DNA from: Streptomyces indicus
GTDB taxonomy: Bacteria > Actinomycetota > Actinomycetes > Streptomycetales > Streptomycetaceae
Reading direction: 5' to 3'
DNA length: 64,000 bases
Assembly (NCBI RefSeq): GCF_900100315.1
Contig: NZ_FNFF01000011.1
Span: 124,001 to 188,000 of the forward strand
In this document: piece by piece, positions 1 to 8,587 of the stretch
How positions within the stretch are numbered: the first letter of the stretch is position 1
Layout: each line of letters opens with the position of its first letter
The notes under the pieces: generated by a model
Seen by the model: only the letters and a program-made list of their open reading frames with translations
What the model was told of the DNA's origin: nothing
The model's database searches: none
Program-made: the position numbers and the translations under genes

Positions 1-684
1 CTCGGTGGACCAGGTGCTCTCCACGAGCGCCCGCGCGGCTCCGGGATCATGCGCCCGTACGGCACCGAGCAGCGCGACCCGCTCGGCGAACAGGCCCTCC
101 TCCCACAGCCGTCCGACCGCCTCCGAGTCCTCGGGCGAGGGCAGGGCGCTGCCGCCGGGTGTGGTGCGCAGCGCGAACTTCCACTCCGGGTTGAGCCGCG
201 CCAGCCACAAAGCGCGGGGACCGGCGAAGGCCAGCGCGGGCGGACGCAGGTCGGTCCTGCCGCGCGCCGCGTCGAGCAGGGCGGGCAGCAGCTCGGCCGG
301 CGCGGCGTACCCGTGGTCGTTGGCCGCGGCCAGCCACTGCGGGAGCAGCTCCGTGAGGTCCGGTGTGCTGCCACGCCGGCCCGAACTCCCCGTCCCCGGA
401 CGGTCGGAGAGCAGCAGCGCGAGACGCCGGCGCGCGGCGGCCGGCAGTGCGGGGCGCGGATCGTCCTGCGCCCGCTCGGGGCGCGGGGCCGCGGAGCCCG
501 GCCGCAGCCCGGCCCGGCGCCGCACGGTGTGCAGCGCCGCCTCGTCGAGCAGCGCGGTGGCCGCGTCCTTGCGGCCGCGGACCGCCGCCCGGCCGATGCC
601 GCGCCGGTCCGTGCCGAGCAGCGCCGTGGTGACGAGCTCCTCCCAGCTCGCCGCCCCGGCCTGTGCGGTCTCCTGCCCGGTCAT
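1..684 (-). CDS. DUF5691 family protein (N-terminal part; runs off the left edge)
   Basis: Reading leftward from ATG at 684 (GGAGG-type ribosome site just upstream), the frame stays open for 228 codons to the window edge. The product begins MTGQETAQAGAASWEELVTT and is rich in Ala, Arg and Leu with no membrane segment. It matches DUF5691 proteins, which commonly sit beside SWIM-zinc-finger, MoxR and VWA genes in Streptomyces. It starts 76 bp after the SWIM gene ends, so the two probably share a transcript. Its function is unknown; I infer a role in the same AAA/VWA system. The family call rests on context and recalled sequence style, not a search. Confidence 0.7.
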   Translation of the reverse strand, partial: MTGQETAQAGAASWEELVTTALLGTDRRGIGRAAVRGRKDAATALLDEAALHTVRRRAGLRPGSAAPRPERAQDDPRPALPAAARRRLALLLSDRPGTGSSGRRGSTPDLTELLPQWLAAANDHGYAAPAELLPALLDAARGRTDLRPPALAFAGPRALWLARLNPEWKFALRTTPGGSALPSPEDSEAVGRLWEEGLFAERVALLGAVRAHDPGAARALVESTWSTE

Positions 685-760
685 CCGGCACCTCCCTCCG
701 TGACGTACGAACATCGTTGTGTGGCAAGCGGGTCGGGGCCGCGGCGCGGCCGGTGCGTCC

Positions 761-2101
761 TCAGCACAGCGGCACCGCACCCCCTCCGTCTCCCGCCCAC
801 ACGGTGAGCGGTGTGAACCCGCGGTGCCCGCACTCGCCGAACACCGTCACACCGCCGCCGCCCGAGACGGCCGCGAGCCGCCACAGACCGGGCCGCGACA
901 CGGGCACCACCGGCAGCGCCCCCGCCCCGTCCGCGTCGGCCAGCTGCATGCCGTCGCCGACCGGTGTCGGTATGACGTCGTGCAGCGTCACCGGCCAGGA
1001 CTCCAGCCACGGGTCCTCGCGCAGCGCCCTGCCGTACGCGGCCGCCGCCGCATGGGTGTCCACCCCCTGCGGGCGCAGGTCGGCGGGCACGGCCGGCGCG
1101 TGACGCTCGCCCAGCGCGTGCCGGTGCCCGCCGCCCGGGTACGCGGACAGCTCGGCGTCGAGCGACAGGCCGACGGGCAGGGCGAGTTCGGGTGCGCGGC
1201 CGGCCGCTCCGTAGGAGAGGAGCAGCGCCGTGCGCCCCGACTCCTGGCCCCGCAGCCAGATCCGGCGGGTGGTGAGCCGCGCGTCTGCCGTGTCGTACTG
1301 CGCGAGCACCAGCCACCGGTCGCGTATCGCGGGCCCTTCGGCGGAGGAGGACAGCCCGATCCGTGCCCGCACCGTCGCCGCCAGGGCGTCCGGCAGCCGC
1401 TCCCTGCGCAGCCAGGCCTGGTCGAGCAGGTGCAGCAGCGCGCACTCCTCCAGGAGCCGCACCGGCCAGCCCGCCCCCGACGCCGGTATCACCCCCAACT
1501 CCTGGACGCGCGCGGCCAGTCCGGGCGCCTGCGCGTCCACCATCCGGCGCGCGGTCTCCTCACCTAGCCCGTGCCCCGTCTGCTCCGCCGACGCGAGGCC
1601 GCCGCGCACCAGGTCGGCGAGGCGCTGCTCCAGCTCGGTCACCCCCGCGGTGACCCGCTCGGCCCGCCGCGCCGCGCGGCGCCGCGCGGCCTCCTCGTCA
1701 GCCGGCTTGCTCTCCCCTTTGTCCGGCGCCTCCTGCTGCTCCGCGCGTCTGCGCCGCCCCGCGAGCCACTGCTCCGCCCATTCCGGCGCCTCGGCGTCCG
1801 GGATCGCCTGCCCCGCCCCCTCGTCGCCCGCCCAGAGCAGCAGCAGCCCCAGCGCGTGCTTGCACGGGAACTTCCGGCTCGGGCAGCTGCACTTGTACGC
1901 GGGCCCCGCCGTGTCGACCACCGTCTGGTACGGCTTGCTGCCGCTGCCCTTGCACAGCCCCCATACGGCCCCCTCCTTCGAACTGCCCGCCTCGGACCAC
2001 GGACCCGCCGCCCCGAGCTTGCTTCCGGCTTTGCGCGACGCGGCGTCAGGCGCCAGTGCCAGCACCTGGTCGGCCGTCCAGCGCACCCCCTGCTGAGTCA
2101 T
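761..2101 (-). CDS. SWIM zinc-finger protein
   Basis: 446 aa, starting at ATG 2101 (MTQQGVRWTADQVLAL). A SWIM finger is plain at residues 71-82: C71, C73, C80 and H82 in CSCPSRKFPCKH. SWIM domains bind zinc and act in DNA or protein binding. The remaining about 350 residues are Ala/Arg/Glu-rich with no enzyme motif I recognise; a charged segment at roughly 120-165 is probably a linker. The gene is divergent from the MoxR operon and is followed by the DUF5691 gene. A PafBC/RecA-NDp-type promoter ends only a few bases upstream of the ATG, so the mRNA leader would be very short. The start is fixed by SWIM family N-termini; a longer upstream open frame has no support. Confidence 0.88.
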   Translation of the reverse strand: MTQQGVRWTADQVLALAPDAASRKAGSKLGAAGPWSEAGSSKEGAVWGLCKGSGSKPYQTVVDTAGPAYKCSCPSRKFPCKHALGLLLLWAGDEGAGQAIPDAEAPEWAEQWLAGRRRRAEQQEAPDKGESKPADEEAARRRAARRAERVTAGVTELEQRLADLVRGGLASAEQTGHGLGEETARRMVDAQAPGLAARVQELGVIPASGAGWPVRLLEECALLHLLDQAWLRRERLPDALAATVRARIGLSSSAEGPAIRDRWLVLAQYDTADARLTTRRIWLRGQESGRTALLLSYGAAGRAPELALPVGLSLDAELSAYPGGGHRHALGERHAPAVPADLRPQGVDTHAAAAAYGRALREDPWLESWPVTLHDVIPTPVGDGMQLADADGAGALPVVPVSRPGLWRLAAVSGGGGVTVFGECGHRGFTPLTVWAGDGGGAVPLC

Positions 2102-2108
2102 GTCTGCG

Positions 2109-2131
2109 AAGGTAGATCCCCCCACTGACAA
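2109..2131 (-). promoter_or_regulatory. RecA-NDp (PafBC-type) promoter of the SWIM gene
   Basis: On the minus strand the sequence is TTGTCAGTG, 8 nt, then TACCTT. This matches the actinobacterial LexA-independent DNA-damage promoter consensus TTGTCRGTG-N8-TANNNT exactly. The -10 hexamer lies 7 nt upstream of the SWIM ATG at 2101, so transcription would start at or beside the start codon. Confidence 0.7.
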
Positions 2132-2226
2132 TCGCCGCTGACCTGCGTATACGCGCGTGATGAAGCGGAGTTGGGGGCGGGCTGCGCGGTGGCCGGGAGA
2201 CGTGTGCGAGGCGTGCGCGCGGCCGA

Positions 2227-2249
2227 TTGTCAGTGGCGTGGTGCACCGT
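2227..2249 (+). promoter_or_regulatory. Near-consensus RecA-NDp box toward the MoxR operon
   Basis: A second perfect TTGTCAGTG lies on the plus strand at 2227-2235. At the required 8-nt spacing the next hexamer is CACCGT, which keeps A2 and T6 of TANNNT but not T1. It points at the MoxR gene, 61 bp downstream, and mirrors the perfect leftward site. It is probably a weaker damage-type promoter or a PafBC contact site. Confidence 0.5.
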
Positions 2250-2309
2250 GGATGCCACGCCGGAGATCGGCCCGGGACGAGGCGTCCCGGGAGAGCTGGA
2301 GGGGGATCC

Positions 2310-3434
2310 ATGACCGTGCTCGACAACGGGGCGCAGCAGGCGTCCGCGGACACCGCCGAGGTGCTGCGGCCGCACGCGGAGGACGCGTTCGCGGACGAGC
2401 TCGCCGCGCTCGCCGCCGCCGACGACCGTCCGCGCCCCGCGCGCTGGCGCCTGTCGCCGTGGGCGGTGGCCACGTATCTGCTGGGCGGCACGCTGCCCGA
2501 CGGCACCGTGATCACACCGAAGTACGTGGGGCCGCGCCGCATCGTCGAGGTGGCCGTGACCACCTTGGCCACCGACCGGGCGCTGCTCCTGCTCGGGGTG
2601 CCGGGCACCGCGAAGACCTGGGTGTCCGAGCATCTCGCGGCGGCCGTCAGCGGGGACTCGACGCTGCTCGTGCAGGGCACGGCGGGCACACCGGAGGAGG
2701 CCATCCGCTACGGGTGGAACTATGCGCAGCTGCTCGCCCACGGCCCGAGCCGCGACGCCCTCGTGCCCAGCCCCGTGATGCGCGCGATGTCCGAGGGCAT
2801 GACCGCCCGCGTCGAGGAGCTCACGCGCATCCCCGCGGACGTGCAGGACACGCTCATCACGATCCTGTCGGAGAAGACCCTGCCCATACCGGAGTTGGGC
2901 CAGGAGGTGCAGGCGGTCCGCGGGTTCAACCTGATCGCGACGGCCAATGACCGCGACCGCGGGGTCAATGACCTGTCCAGCGCCCTGCGCCGCCGCTTCA
3001 ACACGGTGGTGCTCCCGCTGCCCGAGAGCGTCGACGCCGAGGTGGACATCGTGGCGCGGCGCGTGGACCAGCTGGGCCGCTCGCTCGACCTGCCGCAGGG
3101 ACTCGACGGGATCGCCGAGATCCGCCGGGTCGTCACCGTCTTCCGCGAGCTGCGCGACGGCATCACCGCCGACGGCCGTACGAAGGTGAAGTCCCCGAGC
3201 GGCACGCTCTCCACGGCCGAGGCGATCTCCGTCGTCACCAACGGACTCGCCCTTGCCACGCACTTCGGCGACGGCGTGCTGCGCCCCGGAGACGTGGCGG
3301 CGGGCATCCTCGGCGCGGTCGTCCGCGACCCGGCCTCGGACCGTGTGATCTGGAAGGAGTACCTGGAGGCCGTGGTGCGCGAGCGCGACGGCTGGAAGGA
3401 CTTCTACCGGGCCTGCCGCGAGGTGAGCGGGTGA
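2310..3434 (+). CDS. MoxR-family AAA+ ATPase
   Basis: 374 aa from ATG 2310, preceded by GGAGGGGG. Walker A is GVPGTAKT at residues 96-103; further on are the sensor-like segment FNLIATANDRDRGVN and the arginine-finger region LRRRFNTVVLPLPE. MoxR proteins are chaperone-like ATPases that work with VWA-domain partners to remodel or mature protein complexes; the VWA partner is two genes downstream. The next gene starts 65 bp on, so this is the first gene of a three-gene operon (MoxR - DUF5682 - VWA). A longer in-frame extension to 2157 has no ribosome site and poor family fit. Confidence 0.93.
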   Translation: MTVLDNGAQQASADTAEVLRPHAEDAFADELAALAAADDRPRPARWRLSPWAVATYLLGGTLPDGTVITPKYVGPRRIVEVAVTTLATDRALLLLGVPGTAKTWVSEHLAAAVSGDSTLLVQGTAGTPEEAIRYGWNYAQLLAHGPSRDALVPSPVMRAMSEGMTARVEELTRIPADVQDTLITILSEKTLPIPELGQEVQAVRGFNLIATANDRDRGVNDLSSALRRRFNTVVLPLPESVDAEVDIVARRVDQLGRSLDLPQGLDGIAEIRRVVTVFRELRDGITADGRTKVKSPSGTLSTAEAISVVTNGLALATHFGDGVLRPGDVAAGILGAVVRDPASDRVIWKEYLEAVVRERDGWKDFYRACREVSG

Positions 3435-3499
3435 GGCGCCGGCCCGGCGCGGGGCGGGCCGCGGGTGCGGACATCACGTAGGGGAGAGGGGGAGGCTTG

Positions 3500-5956
3500 A
3501 TGAACGGGGAGCCGGTGAACTCCGGTGCCGTGGAAGGGCCCTGGCTGCTCGGGGTGCGTCACCACGGGCCCGGGTCGGCGCGCGCGGTGCGGGCGGCGCT
3601 CGACGAGCGGCGGCCGCGGGCCGTCCTGATCGAAGGGCCGCCGGAGGCGGACGGCCTGGTGGGGCTGGCCGCCGACGAGGGGATGCGGCCGCCCGTCGCG
3701 CTGCTCGCGCACGTCGTGGACGATCCGGGGTGCTCGGCGTTCTGGCCGTTCGCGGAGTTCTCGCCGGAGTGGGTGGCGATCACGTGGGCGCTGGAGCACG
3801 GGGTCCCGGTGCGGTTCATCGACCTGCCGGCGGCGCATGCGCTGGCGATGCGGGCGGGGGAGAAGGAGGCGGCGACAGAAGGGCCGGAGGCCGAGCGAGG
3901 TGAGCCCGAGGCCGGTGCACTTGAGGGCGGTGCCCGCGAGTCCGGCGCACCCGTGTCGGACGAGCCCGAGTCCGGCGGACCCGGGGCCGTCGACGGGCTG
4001 CGGCTCGACCCGATCGCCGTGCTCGCCGAGACCGCCGGATACGACGATCCCGAGCGCTGGTGGGAGGACGTCGTCGAGTACCGGGGGCAGCCCGCGGCGG
4101 GCGGTGACGCGCTGGCCCCGTTCGCCGCGCTCGCCGAGGCGATGGGCGCGCTGCGCGAGGTGTACGGCACGGGCGGCCACGACCGCGACCTCGTCCGCGA
4201 GGCGTACATGCGGCTCCAAATGCGCGCCGCGGCCAAGGAGTTCGGTCCGGATGTCGCCGTCGTGTGCGGCGCGTGGCACGTCCCCGCGCTGCGGGAGCGG
4301 ACCACCCTCACCGCCGACCGCGCCCTGCTCAAGGGCCTGCCCAAGGCCAAGGTCGACATGACCTGGGTGCCCTGGACCCACCGCCGCCTGGCACGGGCGA
4401 GCGGTTACGGCGCGGGCATCGACTCACCGGGCTGGTACGCGCATCTCTTCGCCGCCCCGGACCGCCCGGTGGAGCGCTGGCTGACCAAGGTCGCGGGCCT
4501 GCTGCGCGACGAGGACCGCTTCGTGTCCTCGGCCCACGTCATCGAGGCCGTACGGCTCGCCGAGTCCCTCGCCGTCATGCGCGGCCGCCCGCTGCCCGGC
4601 CTCTCCGAGACCACGGACGCGGTCCGCGCCGTGCTCTGCGACGGCTCCGACGTGCCGCTCGCGCTCATCCACGACCGCCTCATCGTCGGCGACGTGCTCG
4701 GCGAGGTCCCCGAGGCCGCCCCCGCCGTCCCGCTCCAGCGCGACCTCACCCGGACCCAGAAGTCGCTGCGGCTCAAACCGGAAGCCCTGGAGCGGGAGTT
4801 GGAGCTCGACCTGCGCGGGGCCAACGACGCCGCGCGCAGCCGCCTGCTGCACCGCCTGCGGCTGCTCGGCATCGGCTGGGGCGAGCCCGCGGCCGCGACG
4901 CGCGGCAGCACGGGCACGTTCAGGGAGAGCTGGCGGCTGCGCTGGGAGCCCGAACTGGCGGTGCGGGTGGCCGAGGCCGGCATCTGGGGCACGACGGTGC
5001 TCGGCGCCGCCACCGCGAAGGCCGAGGCGAACGCCGTGGGCGCGGCGGCACTCGCCGACATCACGGCACTCGCCGAGCGCTGCCTGCTCGCCGGACTCTC
5101 CGACGCCCTGCCGGTCGTGATGCGCGTCCTCGCCGACCGCGCGGCCCTCGACGCCGACGTCGGCCATCTCGCCCAGGCACTGCCCGCGTTGGTGCGCTCG
5201 CTCCGCTACGGGGACGTGCGCGGCACCGACACCGCCGCGCTCGCCGAGGTGGCGGCCGGTCTCGCCGAGCGGGTCTTCGTCGGCCTCGCCCCGGCCTGCG
5301 CGGGCCTCGACGCGGACGGCGCGGCGGAGATGCGCACCCACGTGGACGCGGTGCACGGCGCGGTCGGCCTGCTCGACGACGCGGAGGCCCGTACCTCCGA
5401 GGGCATACGTCCCCGGTGGTTCACCGTGCTGCACGCCCTCGGCACCCGCGACACGGTGCCCGGGGTGATCCGCGGCCGGGCGGTGCGACTGCTGCTCGAC
5501 GAAGGTGAGTTGAGCCAGGAGGAGGCAGGCCGGCTCATGGGGCTCGCGCTCTCGGCCGGAACCCCTCCGGCCGACGCGGCCGCGTGGATCGACGGGTTCG
5601 TCGGCGGCGGGTCCGGCGGCATGCTCCTCGTCCACGACGAGCGGCTGCTCGGCCTCGTGGACGCCTGGCTCGTCTCGGTGCCCGACGCGGCGTTCACCGA
5701 TGTGCTGCCGCTGCTGCGGCGCACGTTCTCGGCGTACGAACCGGGCGTACGCCGCACCCTCGGCGAACTGGTCCGGCGCGGTCCCGCCGCAGAGTCGGCC
5801 GCGAAGGTGACGGCCGGCGTGCCCGGCTTCGCGGACGACCTGGACGAGGAGCGCGCGAGGGCCGCTCTGCCGGTGGTGCGCCTGCTCCTCGGCCTGGACG
5901 CGCCCCCGGCCACCACCCCCGACAGCACCAACGACCTTGCGGAGGTTGCCGGATGA
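3500..5956 (+). CDS. DUF5682 family protein
   Basis: 818 aa from ATG 3500 (GGAGG at 3491-3495; an in-frame TTG directly before it is too close to the ribosome site). The N-terminal region carries HHGPGSAR (residues 21-28), IEGPPEAD (about 44-51) and, later, VCGAWHVPAL with His260. This His / Glu / G-x-x-H layout resembles the TraB/TIKI and EreA/ChaN type of putative hydrolase, but that is inference. An acidic Glu/Gly/Pro insert sits at about 120-170. The C-terminal half is Ala/Leu-rich and helical. The gene lies between the MoxR and VWA genes and overlaps the latter by ATGA, implying a stoichiometric partner in a MoxR-VWA complex. No biochemical function is known to me. Confidence 0.85.
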   Translation: MNGEPVNSGAVEGPWLLGVRHHGPGSARAVRAALDERRPRAVLIEGPPEADGLVGLAADEGMRPPVALLAHVVDDPGCSAFWPFAEFSPEWVAITWALEHGVPVRFIDLPAAHALAMRAGEKEAATEGPEAERGEPEAGALEGGARESGAPVSDEPESGGPGAVDGLRLDPIAVLAETAGYDDPERWWEDVVEYRGQPAAGGDALAPFAALAEAMGALREVYGTGGHDRDLVREAYMRLQMRAAAKEFGPDVAVVCGAWHVPALRERTTLTADRALLKGLPKAKVDMTWVPWTHRRLARASGYGAGIDSPGWYAHLFAAPDRPVERWLTKVAGLLRDEDRFVSSAHVIEAVRLAESLAVMRGRPLPGLSETTDAVRAVLCDGSDVPLALIHDRLIVGDVLGEVPEAAPAVPLQRDLTRTQKSLRLKPEALERELELDLRGANDAARSRLLHRLRLLGIGWGEPAAATRGSTGTFRESWRLRWEPELAVRVAEAGIWGTTVLGAATAKAEANAVGAAALADITALAERCLLAGLSDALPVVMRVLADRAALDADVGHLAQALPALVRSLRYGDVRGTDTAALAEVAAGLAERVFVGLAPACAGLDADGAAEMRTHVDAVHGAVGLLDDAEARTSEGIRPRWFTVLHALGTRDTVPGVIRGRAVRLLLDEGELSQEEAGRLMGLALSAGTPPADAAAWIDGFVGGGSGGMLLVHDERLLGLVDAWLVSVPDAAFTDVLPLLRRTFSAYEPGVRRTLGELVRRGPAAESAAKVTAGVPGFADDLDEERARAALPVVRLLLGLDAPPATTPDSTNDLAEVAG

Positions 5957-7134
5957 CCACCCACACCCCGCCGGCATCGGCCGGCGCCGAGCGTCTGCGC
6001 CGCTGGCGCATGGTGCTCGGCGGCCAGGAGGCCGACGGCACCGAGTACCGGCTCGGCGGACGCGACGCCGCGATGGACTCCGCGCTCGAATCGCTCTACG
6101 GCAAGCGGGGCGGGAACGGCGGCGCGGGCAGGGACCGTTCCGCCGGGCTCGGCGCCTCCGCGCCGGCCGTGGCGCGCTGGCTCGGCGACATCCGTACGTA
6201 CTTCCCGTCCTCCGTGGTCCAGGTGATGCAGCGCGACGCCATCGACCGCCTCGGCCTGTCCGCGCTCCTGCTCGAACCGGAGATGCTCGAGGCCATCGAG
6301 CCGGACGTGCATCTGGTCGGCACGCTGCTCTCGCTCAACAAGGCGATGCCCGAGACCACCAAGGAGACCGCACGGGCCGTGGTGCGCAAGGTCGTCGAGG
6401 ACCTGGAGAAGCGGCTGGCCACGCGCACCCGTGCCACCCTCACCGGCGCCCTCGACCGCAGCGCGCGGATCAGCCGGCCCCGCCACCATGACATCGACTG
6501 GAACCGCACGATCGCGGCCAACCTCAAGCACTACCTGCCCGAGCACCGGACGGTCGTGCCCGAGCGGCTGATCGGCTACGGACGGGCCGCGCAGTCCGTG
6601 AAGAAGGACGTCGTGCTCTGCATCGACCAGTCCGGGTCGATGGCGGCCTCCGTCGTCTACGCCTCGGTGTTCGGCGCGGTCCTCGCCTCGATGCGCTCGA
6701 TCAGCACCCGTCTCGTCGTCTTCGACACGGCCGTGGTCGACCTCACCGACCAGCTCGACGACCCGGTGGACGTGCTGTTCGGCACGCAGCTCGGCGGCGG
6801 CACGGACATCAACCGCGCCCTCGCCTACTGCCAGTCGCAGATCACCCGCCCCGCGGACACCGTCGTCGTGCTCATCTCGGACCTCTACGAGGGCGGCATC
6901 CGCAACGAGATGCTGAAGCGGGTCGCGGCGATGAAGGCCTCCGGAGTGCAGTTCGTGACGCTGCTCGCGCTCTCCGACGAGGGCGCGCCGGCGTACGACC
7001 GCGAGCATGCGGCGGCCCTCGCGAACCTGGGCGCGCCGGCCTTCGCCTGCACGCCCGACCTGTTCCCCGAAGTGATGGCCGCCGCGATCGAGAAGCGGCC
7101 ACTGCCCATACCGGACAAGGAGACCCATCAGTAA
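5953..7134 (+). CDS. VWA-domain protein, MoxR partner
   Basis: 393 aa, ATG overlapping the DUF5682 stop (ATGA). The N-terminal ~200 residues are helical and charged. A VWA domain follows with the MIDAS motif DQSGSM at 225-230, a later GGGTDI threonine site and the aspartate segment LISDLYEGG, so metal binding looks intact. VWA proteins of this kind dock substrates or adaptors onto MoxR hexamers. As the last gene of the operon it is translationally coupled to DUF5682. No signal peptide is visible, so it should be cytoplasmic. Confidence 0.92.
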   Translation: MTTHTPPASAGAERLRRWRMVLGGQEADGTEYRLGGRDAAMDSALESLYGKRGGNGGAGRDRSAGLGASAPAVARWLGDIRTYFPSSVVQVMQRDAIDRLGLSALLLEPEMLEAIEPDVHLVGTLLSLNKAMPETTKETARAVVRKVVEDLEKRLATRTRATLTGALDRSARISRPRHHDIDWNRTIAANLKHYLPEHRTVVPERLIGYGRAAQSVKKDVVLCIDQSGSMAASVVYASVFGAVLASMRSISTRLVVFDTAVVDLTDQLDDPVDVLFGTQLGGGTDINRALAYCQSQITRPADTVVVLISDLYEGGIRNEMLKRVAAMKASGVQFVTLLALSDEGAPAYDREHAAALANLGAPAFACTPDLFPEVMAAAIEKRPLPIPDKETHQ

Positions 7135-7292
7135 CAGGGGGCTTGCGCGACCCCAGTTGTCGCGTGCGAGGATCGGCGGGCGCGCCGGACTGAGCGATTC
7201 CGCCCCCACGAGCCTCACCCGGCAGGCGCACCGGCCCACCCGGCCGGTGCCGCACGCGGGTGCCCCACAGAACCCCACGCCATGGAGCCCTG

Positions 7293-8468
7293 TTGACCTT
7301 CGCAGCCACGCTGCCCCTCGCCGTCCGGCGCGCCCTGCGCCCGACGGCGGTGCGGCGCGCGCTGCAACTGGCGCTGCTGCTCGGCGCGTTCCTCGTGCTC
7401 GGCCTGCTGTGCGGCGAGCGGGCGCAGGCGGCCGAGGACCCCACGGCACCGGTACGGGACCAGCTCACGGCCCCTGTACGTGAGGCGACCCAGCCGGGCG
7501 GCCAAGCCGTTCAGCCTGTACGGGAAGCGGTCGAGCCGGTCCGCGAGGCCGCCGAGTCTGTCCGCGAGGCCACCGAGCCGGTCGGCCAAGCAGCCGAACC
7601 GGTCCGCCAAGCTGCCGAGCCCATACGCGAAGCAGCCGAACCTGTCCGCGAGGCCGCTGAGCCCGTCCGCCAAGCCACCGCGCCCGCCCGCCAAGCCGTC
7701 GAACCGGTAAGGGGCGTCACGGCGCCCGTTCGCCAGGGTGTCGCGGCGTCCGCCCGGGATGCCGCAATGCCCGTTCAGGAAGCCGCAGCGCCCGCCCGGG
7801 ATGCCGCAGCACCCGCCCGGGATGCCGCAGCACCCGTCCGCAAAGCCACCGCACCCGTCCTCAAGACCGTCACCCCCGTCCACGAGTCCCTCGGCCCAGT
7901 CCGCGAAGCCGTCGACTCCCTCCGGGAGCCGATAGAGCGGTCCGTGCGGCAGGTGACGCAGCCCCTGCGGGCGACCACGGCCGCGGCGGTCGAGACCGTC
8001 ACCGGGCTGCTCCGGCCCGTCCCGCTGCCGCAACCGGCGCTGCCGTACGTGCCCTTGCCCGTGGGGGACCGCGGCGCCGACCCGGCGGCGCAGCAGCCGT
8101 CGCCCGGTTCCGGCGCGGATTCCGCGCTGCCCGGCGATCCCCGTACGGACTCCGCAGAACACACGCACGCCACCGTCCCGGCAGCGGCATGGCAGTCAGC
8201 CGTCTCCGCACCGGAGGCGCACCCCACCGCCCAACTCCCGCACCCCACCGCCCCGTCGGGCCCCGCGCACCTCCCCGTGCCCGGCGGCCCGCAGGGACTC
8301 GGGGCGCACAGCACCGCCGAGTCCGGCTCGCAGCGCCACGGCGATCTGCAGGGCGCGACGCTCACCGACGGTTACGCCGCCGCGCCGCTGTCCGGCGGCC
8401 CGAGCGCCTCCACCTCGTACGACGGAGTCCGCGAGCGCCACCGCGACGTCCTCGAATTCCCCGGCTAG
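7293..8468 (+). CDS. Secreted heptad-repeat Pro/Val/Arg-rich protein
   Basis: 391 aa from TTG 7293 (GGAG 5 nt upstream); a GTG at 7260 is an alternative start without a ribosome site. An Arg-rich n-region and hydrophobic stretch (LALLLGAFLVLGLLCG) ending near ERAQA-AED look like a signal peptide. Residues about 50-200 are built from a 7-residue unit close to AEPVREA, encoded by 21-bp DNA repeats; the C-terminal half is Pro/Ser/His-rich and disordered. No family is recognised. The export signal and regular repeat suggest a surface or matrix protein. It precedes another secreted low-complexity protein by 119 bp in the same direction. Confidence 0.72.
   Translation: MTFAATLPLAVRRALRPTAVRRALQLALLLGAFLVLGLLCGERAQAAEDPTAPVRDQLTAPVREATQPGGQAVQPVREAVEPVREAAESVREATEPVGQAAEPVRQAAEPIREAAEPVREAAEPVRQATAPARQAVEPVRGVTAPVRQGVAASARDAAMPVQEAAAPARDAAAPARDAAAPVRKATAPVLKTVTPVHESLGPVREAVDSLREPIERSVRQVTQPLRATTAAAVETVTGLLRPVPLPQPALPYVPLPVGDRGADPAAQQPSPGSGADSALPGDPRTDSAEHTHATVPAAAWQSAVSAPEAHPTAQLPHPTAPSGPAHLPVPGGPQGLGAHSTAESGSQRHGDLQGATLTDGYAAAPLSGGPSASTSYDGVRERHRDVLEFPG
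7505..7860 (+). repeat. 21-bp coding tandem repeats
   Basis: Degenerate 21-bp units encode successive AEPVREA-like heptads; near-identical copies around 7780-7840 encode AAPARDA. The array would expand and contract in whole heptads without breaking the frame. Confidence 0.75.
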
Positions 8469-8587
8469 GGCAGGCCCTTCCCCCCGCCTGACGACCTGCC
8501 GCGCGGGGGCGGGACAGGTCTGCCCGCCGCGAAGGGAGCCGTGAACGGCCCCTTCGTACCCTCGAATTCGAAGGATCCGAAGCAGTA

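Noticed and set aside
7500-7860. Possible CRISPR array
   Set aside because: The 21-bp repeats are contiguous, degenerate and encode an in-frame heptad repeat; there are no spacers and no cas genes nearby.
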